Positions 21,107 through 31,065 of a stretch of 64,000 bases of DNA are shown in pieces. The notes under the pieces are model-generated. The model saw nothing but the letters and a program-made list of their open reading frames with translations. It did not search any database and was not told the DNA's origin. The DNA is taken from contig JAUCBJ010006610.1 of NCBI GenBank assembly GCA_032718475.1, forward strand, positions 1 to 64,000. Direction: 5' to 3'. Origin of the DNA: Nemertoderma westbladi (Eukaryota > Xenacoelomorpha > Nemertodermatida > Nemertodermatidae). The first letter of the stretch is position 1. Each line of letters begins with the position of its first letter. The position numbers and the translations under genes are program-made.

Positions 21107-22987
21107 TTCTTTGCCGTTTATTTGCCTGTGTTACACGATTTTTTTTTCCATTTTAATATTTATTATTTTTACCTCAATCTTATCCTAACTACTTTAATTG
21201 TTTTGTTATAAAGCCATGTCTATGGCCATGAAATGTATATGAAATTTATTGAACACGTAAACGATCAGTTTAGTTCTAGTACTAATTTTATTTGGTGAAT
21301 TAGAATATGTATATAAATTTATATGAAAGCATTTCAAATAAGACTAAAACGATTATGATTACTGTGTATCTCTATTATGTGCGCATCTATTTTTCGTTTT
21401 CTTTTAATTATTGACTTTCCTTTTGTACATACATGTAGTATTTTATAACTGGAGTAATTTCTTTCTTCAGTGCTCTTTATTATATAGCTATGTGGGGTCG
21501 GTTCATTCTTTGTTTTGACTCTGATTTTCTAATTATTTTGTAACGAAACTCCCCTCCCCTCTCCCATGTCAGGGGGGGATCCCGGCTTTTACTAATCTTC
21601 AAATTTCGAATCAAATTTAGAACAAGTTATTATTTAGTACACCTTATTGATGAGAGTTTATCAAAAACTAATTTAAATTATTTGATCATCATTATGTATT
21701 TAATCATCTTCACATTAATAAACTGAATACAAACAATATTATCTATTTATTAGATGGTAAATAATAGCGCTCTTTTCCCGCCTTCGTATGATGTTGTATA
21801 ATTTGCTGAGTGAGTGTAGTGGACGAGTGTAGTGAGCGAGGTCAAGGTAAAATCTGAATATTTTTAATTCAAATTACTGCAATTCATCTTCTCCCCAACG
21901 AAATTAATAATGAATTTTTTTTAAGGGGGGGGGGGGGGGGTACACCATTTTCGGACAACTCTTCGATTTATCAATCTCAGCGTTACAAAATTGTTTGGTT
22001 TTGGCTAAAATTTGGAATATAGGTGCCTAAGATGCTATTCTACATGACAGGTCCGAAATGTTTTTTTCGCTATTTAATATTAGTTAATACAAGTTAACAT
22101 TAAAAAAAACTTGGTTGCGCTTAAAACCCTAAGGCTTTTACTGTTTTGAATCTAATCACATGAAAGTTTTTTTATATGATAGATCAAAGATGGGGCAACA
22201 TAACTATCAGGCGAAATTTTGTGAAAAAAATTCTGCACCGCTAGGTGGCCTTCAAATTTATGCAAATTTTTAGGTTTGTTATAAATAGTATTAAATTTTA
22301 TTAACAAAAAAAATTTCGAAAAGTTGTCTGATATTTTTATACAGGGTGGCTATGTAGATTGTAGACACCCACAGAAAGTTTCAGACTAATTGCTCAAAAA
22401 TTGTAGAAGTAGTAGGGTTTTGAATTTGACAATTTCATAAAAAAATATTTGGAGATAATCGACCTTTCATTATACATAGTAATAGTAATTTCAATAGGAT
22501 TCCCTAAATGGAAATTGTTATAACTTGAATTCCCCCCCTTAAGCTTATAACCCCCCCCCCCCCCCCCCCCCCCCCTTAAGGAATATTTAAGTCAAGATTT
22601 CCATCAGTACTATTTCAAGTTGATATAGAGACTATAGCTCAATCTATAGCTGTTTTAGATTTTATGTAGGGGAGGAGAGTGGTGGTTATTAGCATTTTTA
22701 CTTATTTAAAAATACAACGGTTGAAAACATTCCCACTGAGATTTAGATCAATGACATTCGACGGTTTACATGTGTATTACATTTCATATACCAGAAATCG
22801 GTCCAGTTGGTAGGCTGGTGTGGCAGGGAAAGGAATAGTCACTAATCATAGTCAGTCTAGTTACTTGATCAGAAGTTCTATTTCTCAGACTGCATTATAA
22901 TTTTATGTATAATAAGTATAAATTTATTAAAAATACAAATTGAAATCATTCTATAGAACTCACTGAGTCACGCACATGATATATTTT
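21107..22987. other. Non-coding sequence with long G and C runs
   Basis: No gene recognised. A 16-base G run lies at 21925-21940 and a 25-base C run at 22551-22575. The C run sits between TTAAG words, with a shorter C run at 22532-22538. Confidence 0.4.
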
Positions 22988-23127
22988 TATAACTTTCTTT
23001 GGGCACAGCTTTTCGAAGTCGGCATTGACATCTAGGTGGGGTCGAACTGGTGACCGCCAGGTTGGTGCGATCCCACCTGCACGTCATTGTCGAATGTGCC
23101 AAAGCTTTGCAATACGAAAGTTATAAT
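22988..23127. mobile_element. Hairpin element, MITE-like, 140 bp
   Basis: The left arm 22988-23040 (ending CATCTAGGTGGG) is complementary with mismatches to the right arm 23072-23127 (starting CCCACCTGCACGTCATTG). Both ends carry ATAACTTTC and its complement GAAAGTTAT. The central 31 bases contain ACTGGTGACCGCCAGGTTGG. No target duplication is obvious and no transposase is nearby. Confidence 0.55.
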
Positions 23128-23362
23128 AATATGAAACCAATCGTTATCCCAAAACAACAGGTTGCAAATGATTAACACATGATATCTGGTCTCCTAGGTC
23201 CGAAAATTACTCCTAATCATGTCACTTTATCAATATTAGCTATTTTTATTTTTTATAAATTAATTATTTTTATATTTATTTATTATTCATATGTTAAATA
23301 TATGTAAAAAAATATAATAAATATATCCATAACAACTAACTGCGACTGTCCTATTTAATAAA

Positions 23363-23475
23363 CATTTATTATAGGAAGGGATCTAGGGGTCTTTACCTCG
23401 AATGATAAGTTTATTTTACCGAAAATAACTTATCTTTTATGGATCCTAGATCCTAGATCCCTTCCTATAATAAAT
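23363..23475. mobile_element. Hairpin element, MITE-like, 113 bp
   Basis: CATTTATTATAGGAAGGGAT at 23363-23382, extended to CTAGG, is the exact reverse complement of the end at 23452-23475. GATAAGTT and AACTTATC form a second, inner stem. CCTAGAT is duplicated on the right side. The short symmetrical form suggests a non-autonomous DNA element. Confidence 0.6.
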
Positions 23476-23517
23476 GTATAATAACAAACACCTCGAAAAA
23501 TACAGCTTGCCAACACA

Positions 23518-23648
23518 TTGTTACTATTTAATAAAGGAGGACTTACTCAACTCACGACGGTTTTAAAGAAAGCCAGCATGGATCCCGAAATGTTTAAGAA
23601 CTTTCAGCCGTTTTCTAACTTATTATTTATATCGAAGCTAGTCGAGAG
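23518..23648 (+). pseudogene. L2-like LINE reverse transcriptase scrap
   Basis: The frame reads TTVLKKASMDPEMFKNFQPF and then SNLLFISKLVES. This is RT block 1-2 and corresponds to TPILKKLRLDPEILNHFRPV in the intact LINE at 44.3-50.4 kb. It ends exactly where the BEL/Pao LTR starts at 23649, so the LTR element cut into it, or a rearrangement joined them. Confidence 0.7.
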
Positions 23649-25117
23649 TGTTCGCGGTATTTCAACTTTTCCTAACGCGAGTTTAATATTTTTTGGATTT
23701 ATTTGAAATGAATATTCCAATATCAATACTGGGTGCGGGAACATGGAATTCGGGCACATTCAATGGACTGGGGGCGATTTACGGGCGAATATTGGGGCGA
23801 CTTACGGGGTACGGGACTCATGTCAGATATTTAAGGGCCAGGGGTGGGAGGCAAAGTTAAGCAGTACTCAGGTTTACCTGAATTACTATTAGGCCTAGCC
23901 AACTTCCTGCTGCCTGTAGAGGTGGATTTGGTAACTCGCTAGGCCTAGGGACAAGGCCCCTAGCGGTCCCTGGTCAACAGCAGTTATTACGAGCCTGAAT
24001 AAGGACTCGGAAAGTCTGCTGCTTGTGTCAGGGATTTGCGACGGGAACCGACAGACAGATCCTTAGCAGTCCCTGGTCACCGGCAGTTATTACGAGCCTG
24101 AATAAGGACTCGGAAAGCTTGCCGACTACGCCAGGGACTTGAGACGGGTCGACCGACTAAACGGAGGAAGGGTTCGACGAGGACTGCCTTCCTGGAGTGG
24201 GTTCCACGACCGGCGTTAGTATGAGCCTGAATAAGGACTTGGAAAACTACCAACAGTTGGGACTCACGATGGGCTGACAGACCCCTTGCCAAGCCGTACC
24301 GCTTTCCTGATGACCCATCCCTTCGGGGTTCGGGAAGGGTGGGACGGACACGCAACGGGGTCGAAAGACAAAGGACCGGACTCCACTGGCCTACCGACTG
24401 TTTGGAGCAGCTTCTCGGCTACCGAAGCGACTATGAGCCTGAAAAGGATTCGGAATGCTTAGGTGGTTGGTTCCCTGTGATGAACCGACGGACCCCTAGC
24501 CAAGCCGCACCGCTTTCCTGATGACCGATCCCTTCGGGGTTCGGGAAGGGTGGGACGGACATGCAAACGGGTCCACCGACGCGACAGACCCCTAGCCAAG
24601 CTGTACCGCTTTCCTGATGACCGATCCCTTCGGGGTTCGGGAAGGGTGGGACGGACACGCAACCGGGTCTACTGACTTGACCGACCCTTAGCCAAGCCAT
24701 ACCGCTTTCCTGATGACTGATCCCTTCGGGGTTCGGGGAGGGTGGGACGGACACGCAACAGGGTCGATCGACACCGACACTACGGTACCGAGACTAGGAC
24801 CGAGGGAAAATTGTGGAACATTAGTTAGGTTAAAATCTAAAGCGAACAGTGGGTAATTAAATAATGTACTGTAGGGATTTATATTGTCGTATATTATTGT
24901 GAATATTTGGTGTATATTGGTGTGGGGAAGCCCAACTTATTCTCAATCAAGATTCAACTGTAGGAAAGTTACATTAAAAGATTATATCCAACCAATGCAA
25001 CATTTTCTCAACCGCAATCTTGCATTTAAGAAAGTACTCCTCCACTCCCAATATCCAGTGACTGGCCGGAATTCCGTGGTTTAAAAGTTCCGCCTCCAGC
25101 ATCAGCGTTTTCCCCCA
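23649..25117 (+). repeat. BEL1 left LTR
   Basis: The repeat starts TGTTCGCGG and ends CCCCCA, the usual TG...CA form. It differs from the right LTR mainly by 125 bases (about 24294-24420) that the right copy lacks. It contains several copies of a 96-bp repeat and four copies of a hairpin-forming AGCCTGAATAAGGACTCGG motif. The LTR is long for the family. Transcription signals cannot be placed with confidence. Confidence 0.85.
24270..24765 (+). repeat. 96-bp tandem repeat inside the left LTR
   Basis: Units contain CCAAGCCGTACCGCTTTCCT, then TTCGGGGTTCGGGAAGGGTG and GGACGGACACGCAAC. Copies begin near 24272, 24486, 24583 and 24680. The period is near 96, a multiple of three, which keeps antisense frames open without implying a protein. 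The right LTR has three copies at 34725-34990. Confidence 0.85.
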
Positions 25118-25344
25118 TGGTGTCGGGAATAACGGCAACAAAATTGAGAATAAGACGCGGCCAACTTCAACTGGTGGAAGTTGGGAATTCTACAGTACTC
25201 TTTAACTTTAAACTCTCTCCGTGCTTACCCAGCACCCACTACGAGGAAACTCTGGTATTTGATTTAATCATTTTAATCGATTTAATCCGTGGTTCAATCA
25301 ATCTACAAACTCGAACTAAAAAACTCGTAGTCGGCAGATCATAA
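25117..25344 (+). CDS. Small leader ORF 1 of BEL1 (75 codons)
   Basis: The function is unknown. The ATG overlaps the last base of the LTR. The product is basic at both ends with a hydrophobic centre (LVFDLIILIDLI). The second element copy (35345-35566) keeps the frame despite a six-base deletion, which suggests it was translated. Weak similarity to the next ORF is visible: both have VEV, then F, then YEE and a hydrophobic stretch. It could instead be an accidental frame over the primer-binding region. Confidence 0.4.
   Translation: MVSGITATKLRIRRGQLQLVEVGNSTVLFNFKLSPCLPSTHYEETLVFDLIILIDLIRGSINLQTRTKKLVVGRS
25118..25135 (+). promoter_or_regulatory. Putative primer-binding site of BEL1
   Basis: TGGTGTCGGGAATAACGG follows the LTR end directly and begins with TGG, as expected for pairing with the CCA end of a tRNA. 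I could not name the tRNA. The same bases follow the right LTR at 35346. Confidence 0.4.
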
Positions 25345-25365
25345 ATAGAGAGTCGTTAACAGGGA

Positions 25366-25557
25366 ATGGAAGTATCGATCACACCTATTGATATAATCCA
25401 AGTTGAGCCAGGAATCTGGCACATCAAAGTCGAAGTACAAGGAACGAACGTTGGACGATTCAGGATTACCGTTCGGGTAGTCCAGGCTGAATACGAGACC
25501 TACGAAGAACTATTTTACGATATCACATATCTAGCGATCAACGAGGCGCTAGAATGA
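25366..25557 (+). CDS. Small leader ORF 2 of BEL1 (63 codons)
   Basis: The function is unknown. It encodes an acidic, beta-rich-looking peptide (IKVEVQGTNVGRFRITVRVV, then YEELFYD). Its stop overlaps the gag start in ATGA at 25554-25557, a spacing typical of coupled translation. In the second copy (from 35589) a two-base deletion breaks the frame. Confidence 0.4.
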   Translation: MEVSITPIDIIQVEPGIWHIKVEVQGTNVGRFRITVRVVQAEYETYEELFYDITYLAINEALE

Positions 25558-27240
25558 CGACGAATAACGTCTCCGATACTGATGAAATGGACCCCCACAC
25601 AGACTCGGAAACCGACGAGGTACCAAATGTGAAGAACATGGCTCATCGACTGGGAGCTCTCAAAGGCGGAGTGACTCGAGCATACCACCGCATCGAGAAA
25701 CAACTAAAGGGAGCCGAGAACCCCCTCAGCGATATACAGACTCAATTACAGAATATCCGAAGTACCCTACAACGATATGAAGGGATGATACAGGCATATC
25801 AGGAACTCATTCCCGCAACCGATCTGGGAAACTACCCCAGACTGGAAGAACACGTCGCACATCTGGACGAGTTCCGCAAGCAACATCGGAGGACCCTCAG
25901 CCTCGTAAGAGGCTACGAGGAACAGTATTATAAACGAACTGAAAGGGCGGACGCAGAATCGGTACGGACCTGCGGAACCAGGACCGTGGTTCAGCGAAAA
26001 AAACTGGGTCCTCGAGGCACCAGCACTCCAGCGCTAGGATCGAGATATCTGGTTCAGCGCGCAGTTCTCAAGGGGGTCAACCACTCCGAGATCAGCTACG
26101 AGAACAGAGGGCACTGGCCCTTAAAGCTCGAATGGAAGACGAATATGTCCAACTACAGATTGAACAGGATGTATTAGCTGAGGAGAGACATAAACAGGAG
26201 GCCGAAATGCAGGCCGAGATACGGAAACAAGAGGCCGAACGACAAAAACAAGAGGCCGAAATGCGTAAAGTAGAGGCCGAACAACAGGCTGAGACACAGA
26301 AACAAGAGGCCGAACGACAAAAACAAGAGGCCGAAATGCGGAAAGTAGAGGCCGACCAACAGGCCGAGACACGGAAACAAGAGGCTGAACGACAAAAACA
26401 AGAGGCCGAAATGCGTAAAGTAGAGGTCGACCAACAGGCCGAGACACGGAAACAAGAGGCCAAAATGCGTAAACGAAGTGCCGAGGCCCAAGCGTTTCTT
26501 GTTCACAAAAAGAAAGCGGACATTGCTAAACTCGCAGACCACGAGGCCGCACTCATAGAACGGGACCTCCAACTATACGAGGACTGGGAAAGGGGTATAG
26601 AACAGGACTATGAACCAATCCCAGTCCCGGAATTAGAAAAGTCATTCACGCCACCGACCACGAAACCTCCGAAACCTGAGTTCCCGCCAACCATACAGTC
26701 TACGTTATCGGCACAAGCCCCGTATTCCATCCCCCACTGGTTACGCTTAAGAATGAGGAACCTTATTTCCCATCCAATCCCACGGCACCGAGTGTTCCCC
26801 AGTACGAGCCTGAAAAGGACTCGGAACGGGATGCCACCCCTCGATCCAATAATCCGTTCACATCCACACTGAAAATCTGTAACCGCGTCATCATTAAAAC
26901 CCCACCTCTCATCGATCCATCGTATATGGGAGAGAGTGTCAGTAATTATAATCCTCCTAGTCATTCCAGTTCAGACGACGTCGGCATCATCCGAACCTTG
27001 GAACACCGCCTGGCTATGCCCAAGATGGAGATCCGCACCTTCGAGGGAGACCCCGTCGATTACCTCGGATTTAAGATACGGTTCTTCGCTCAGATCGGGT
27101 CAACGGATATAACCGACGCACAAAAACTGGTATATTTATCCCAATACCTGGGTGACAAACCACGTCGAATCATTAAATGTTTCGAAGGAGGATCTCACGA
27201 AGCGTACCACGACGCATGGAAAACTCTAGATAAAAGATAA
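25554..27240 (+). pseudogene. BEL1 gag
   Basis: Gag forms the particle that packages the element RNA. The N-terminal part (25554 onward) has KNMAHRLGALKGGVTRAYHR and helical, charged sequence. The middle (26132-26500) is a coiled coil with three 25-residue repeats of the EAERQKQEAEMRKVEA type. The C-terminal part (26926-27240) has MPKMEIRTFEGDPVDYLGFK and YLSQYLGDKPRRI, a DUF1759-like BEL gag domain. The reading frame changes twice. The first change is around an A7 run at about 25999-26005, where a -1 shift connects the first part to the coiled coil. The second is near a C5 run at about 26731-26735. Either decay or, at the A run, programmed frameshifting could explain this. The DUF1759 domain stops early at a TAA. 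Confidence 0.75.
26210..26470 (+). repeat. 75-bp coding repeat in gag coiled coil
   Basis: Three copies of a 25-codon unit (EAERQKQEAEMRKVEAEQQA plus ETQKQ), followed by a partial copy, extend the coiled coil in frame. The second element copy has the same array at about 36420-36685, so the expansion predates the two copies. Confidence 0.85.
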
Positions 27241-27247
27241 GGAACTT

Positions 27248-29782
27248 ATGGAAAAGTTCCCAGAGGAAATCAGACTAGACGACAATAAAATGTATTCCGA
27301 GGGTGTGGATCACCGTGTACTCGGTATCGAATGGGACATAGAATTGGATGAGTTCATCTTCAAATATAACCCCCTACCCAAGCCCATGACAAAAAGGGGA
27401 TGTTTGTCTATAAAGAGTGCTATATTTGATCCACTAAACTTCATATCTCCAGTAACATTGGCTGGAATTAATTTGATCAAAGAGATGTGGATAGAAGGAC
27501 TGGGATGGGACGAAGAACTACCCCCATACCTCAGTTCCAAATTGAGAAAGTGGATGGAACAACTCGAACATCTACATCTTATGCGGATCCCTCGACCGTT
27601 CTTCCTCGATAAACTACCCACCGATATATTCCAGCTCCATACTTTCTCGGATGCATCGAATACCTGAATCGGCGTAGTTACCTTCTTAAGAAGATTAAGT
27701 CAGGATGGAAACGGCGATACAAGCTTCTTATTCTCTAAGGCTAAGATGGTATCCGGGGAATTCGTAGCAATGATACCGAGACTCGAGCTACAGGCCGCAG
27801 TTTGGGCAGTGAGACAGAACCGCATGATCATGCGGAAATTAAGAATCCCCATCGAATCGCAGCATTTCTGGGTTGATTCGAGTATCGTACTCTACTACCT
27901 CTACTCACCATCACGGCGACACACCACGTTCGTAGCGAACCGAGCCACGGAAATAAAACAGTGCACCGGCCGAGAACAGTGGCACCATGTAAACGGGAAA
28001 GAAAATCCAGCGGACTTATAGAGCAGAGGCGCCACCCCACGACAGCTTGGTAAGAGTAAACTTTGGCTCACAGGCCCAGAATTCCTACAGCAGCCACAAT
28101 TAACCTGGAGTACCCGATTCGATCCTGAACTAGATAGCGGAAAATACTCCGAAGACGACAAGGAGATCCGTAAAGTCCATAGAAGCGCCACTGTGGAGAT
28201 CTATAGTTGCCTGACCGAACATGCAAAGGACTCGGGCAGGCACTATAACATCGCGACTATCACGCAACCAGCGGCGTCTTTACAACTATTGATAGAGCGA
28301 ACCTCCTCAATGAGACGTCTCATCCACCATGTCATAACTCTTTGCAACTTCCTACGGTGGAAGGATAACAAACCGATAGTTCGACGAAGTATACAAGAAC
28401 TCATTATTGCGGAGGAATGTATTGTTAGATATGTCCAGAATGAAAGTTTCCCCGATGAGTGGGAACAGCTCAGTGCGGGCAAGACCTTGAAAAGGGGGAT
28501 GATGGGGGAAGATGGACTGATTCGACTAAATACCCGGATGGCAAACGCCCCGGTCGAATACAAAGTCAAATACCCAGAGCTTCTGCCCGGAACGTCAACA
28601 CTAGCCAAGCTATTAATCCAACAGTGTCACGAGGAAAACCATCACGCGGGCCAGAATTGGATTATGGTTAACATCCGGCAGATATATTGGATCTCCCACA
28701 TCCAGCCACTGATCCGGAAAGTATTAAAGCGTTGTTTCCCTTGCAGAAGATACCTAGCGCCACCGCTCACACAAAGAATGGCTGACCTACTGGCTACACG
28801 ACTGCAGTCCGACTCACCGCCGTTCTACATAACTGGAGTAGACTGTTTCGGACCATTTACAGTCATCGAGCGATGATCCAACATCAAATGCTGGGGAGCC
28901 ATCTTTACATGTCTTTGGTCTAGGGCGATTTACCTAGACCTCGTAGTAAACCTTACGCAACACGCATTTATCAATGCCCTGCGTCGGTTCGTGGCAAACA
29001 ATGGAACATGTCGTCATATGTACTCCGATAATGGTACAAACTTCGTGGGGGGAGAAAGAGAACTTAGAGAGGCGATCGAGGGATGGTTCACCGAAGACAC
29101 CGCATCCCAAGTCTGGAGGGAACACCATATACAGTGGCACTTCCAAACACCCTTAGCACCCCATACGAGCGGAGTGTGGGAGAAGCTCATCGACTTGGTA
29201 AAACGATCCATGCGCGTCGCATTAGGAGACACCCGGGTAACCCACGACACCCTCCGCACAACGTTCTGCGAGATCACGGCTACCCTAAACAACTGGCCCA
29301 TCGTACCTATCCGCGATGACCCCACAGATCTGGAGCCTCTCACTCCTAACCATCTACTCGGAAGACCCAAAACCCACATTCTTCCAGAGACGATGTTTCC
29401 GGATCCCAACGATATCGCGAGACATACCAATTGGAAGAAGGCCCAAGCGTTGGCAGCGCATTGGTGGAGAATCTGGCCCCAAGAGTACCTCATAACCCTC
29501 CGGACCAGGAGGAAGTGGAATAACACCTACAGGAACGTTGCAGTTGGCGACATGGTGCTAGTTAAGGAAGACCTTAAAGACCGCGTCCACTGGCCTGTGG
29601 CGCGAGTCGTGGCAATAACCCTAAGTAAAGACGGACTTGCGAGGACTGTGACGATACGAAAGGCAAAGGGCTACTACCAACGCCCTATCCAGAGGCTGTG
29701 CCTTCTTGAAGGCAATGACAGCGGTGACTCTACGAGAGGTGATAAGTTCCCTACTCCGGATCCTGCTGTTGGACATTGGTGA
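27248..29782 (+). pseudogene. BEL1 pol remnant: A17/RNase H region and integrase
   Basis: A single frame runs the whole length, broken only by three stops (TGA 27665, TAG 28019, TGA 28874). First comes the connection/A17-type region (FDPLNFISPVTLAGINLIKE, WIEGLGWDEEL). Next is RNase H-like sequence with HTFSDAS, FSKAKM, LELQAAVWAVR, WVDSSIVLYY and NPADL. Integrase follows: the H-H-C-C zinc site (HEENHHAG ... CFPCRR) at about 28627-28750, then the catalytic D in TGVDCFGPF, D in YSDNGTNFVGG and E in GVWEKLI. A DUF5641-like C-terminus (VGDMVLVKED, RPIQRLCLLEG) closes it. Protease and the RT palm with its DD pair are missing; gag and this region are only a few bases apart. The mutations are few, so loss of function is recent. 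Confidence 0.85.
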
Positions 29783-31065
29783 CAATGCTAAACCCGTTTA
29801 AACCCTTCTCATCCTGTTGATAAACTCTTTTAAAATGTGATTTACTGACAATGAATAATGGACCCCCCTTAAACCAACTGTAACCACGCAATGGTATTTG
29901 TGTTTCCTCGTGTGTTATGTGGAGTCCAGCGTCACCCTGCAGATGTTTCGACTGACGCAGGGTCGTTTATGTATTGTTTACCCTGATTTTGGTCATTGGG
30001 ACCAACTGTATTGGATTATTGGAAATGGTAAAGATTTGAAGTGGAATTCATTGTATCCATTGTTTTGTATTGTGTTGTCCATTGCGTGCGCAGTTCGAGG
30101 CGTAGGCCGTGTAACTAGTCCAGCTGTAGATCCTGAATTGCCGCGCAACACCCCCTCTATCCCGTTATTCTGGTGGGTCCATGGTGCATCCACATGACTT
30201 CGTCGATAGAGGTTTTATGTTTCTCAGTCGCGTTATTCTGGTGGGACCGTTGCCTGGATTTTGGGGCGTAGGCGGTGTAACTAGTCCAGCTGTAGATCCC
30301 AGAATGTTGCGTAACCCCATCTCACATGACTTCGTCGGCTGAGCTTTATGTTGTTGGGAGTGTTATTCTGGTGGGTCCCTGGTGCATTCCACGTGACTTC
30401 ACTCCCAGCGTCTTCATTGTCCGTTACGTGTGCAGTTTGGGGCGTAGGCGGTATAACTAGCCCAGCTGTAGATCCCAGATTGCCGCGTAACACCCCTTCC
30501 ACAACGAAAATTTCCCAAAGAAGATGATTGAATGTAGTTGGAAATGATGAAAAGAAACAGATGACCCTACTATAAACTGAATGATGACACGTATGATGAT
30601 GAAAATGTAATGATGCGCACCCTGGTGCTGCGCTTATAACAAATGATGATAGCCGGGGGGCTATAACCCCAATGATGAAATGGAAATAAATGAAATGTGT
30701 AATAAATGGTGTAATAAATGATGAAATGTGGAAATAAATGATGAAATGTGATGAAATAATGAAATGTGAAATGAGTAATAAATGAGAAATGAAAAAAGAC
30801 AAAAAAAATGTAAAAAATGTAGAAAGGAAAAGAATTGAAAAAAGAAGAGGACATAAAAAGTCAAAAACTGGTTGGATATTAATGTATAGCTATAGTAACT
30901 GTAAATACTGAATGTAGTAGCAATAAGATTGTAGATGCCTATATAGCAATAATAATTAATAAACTGAATTACAAATAAACTGAATTATTCTGCAGTCACT
31001 ATAGAATTAAACTTTCTGGATTTATAATTAACTGATGTAAATTTGCAACGGACATAATTGAAAAT
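29783..31065 (+). other. BEL1 spacer between pol and ORF3
   Basis: No coding sense is visible. Three diverged direct repeats of 166-176 bp carry GGCGTAGGCGGTGTAACTAG, TCCAGCTGTAGATCC and GTTATTCTGGTGGG (anchors at about 30101, 30267 and 30443). A low-complexity AAATGATGAAATGTG-type stretch follows at about 30660-30790. The spacer could carry the promoter or splice acceptor for ORF3, but nothing proves it. Confidence 0.6.
30090..30510 (+). repeat. Three direct repeats of about 170 bp in the spacer
   Basis: The block GGCGTAGGCGGTGTAACTAG with following TCCAGCTGTAGATCC occurs at about 30099, 30265 and 30441. CGTTATTCTGGTGGG and CACATGACTTCGTCG words recur between them. Copies are diverged by substitutions and small gaps. 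Confidence 0.8.

Noticed and set aside
23041-23071. Loop of the 140-bp hairpin as a tRNA
   Set aside because: TCGAACTGGTGACC looks T-arm-like, but no acceptor, D or anticodon stems can be formed; the long arms explain the symmetry.
26092-26572. Minus-strand Ser/Cys/Phe-rich and Leu/Phe-rich open frames
   Set aside because: Antisense shadows of the gag coiled-coil repeat; the same shadows occur at 36305-36704.
30281-30864. Minus-strand Phe/His/Ile-rich open frames
   Set aside because: Low-complexity AAATGATGAAATGTG sequence read backwards; no domain.
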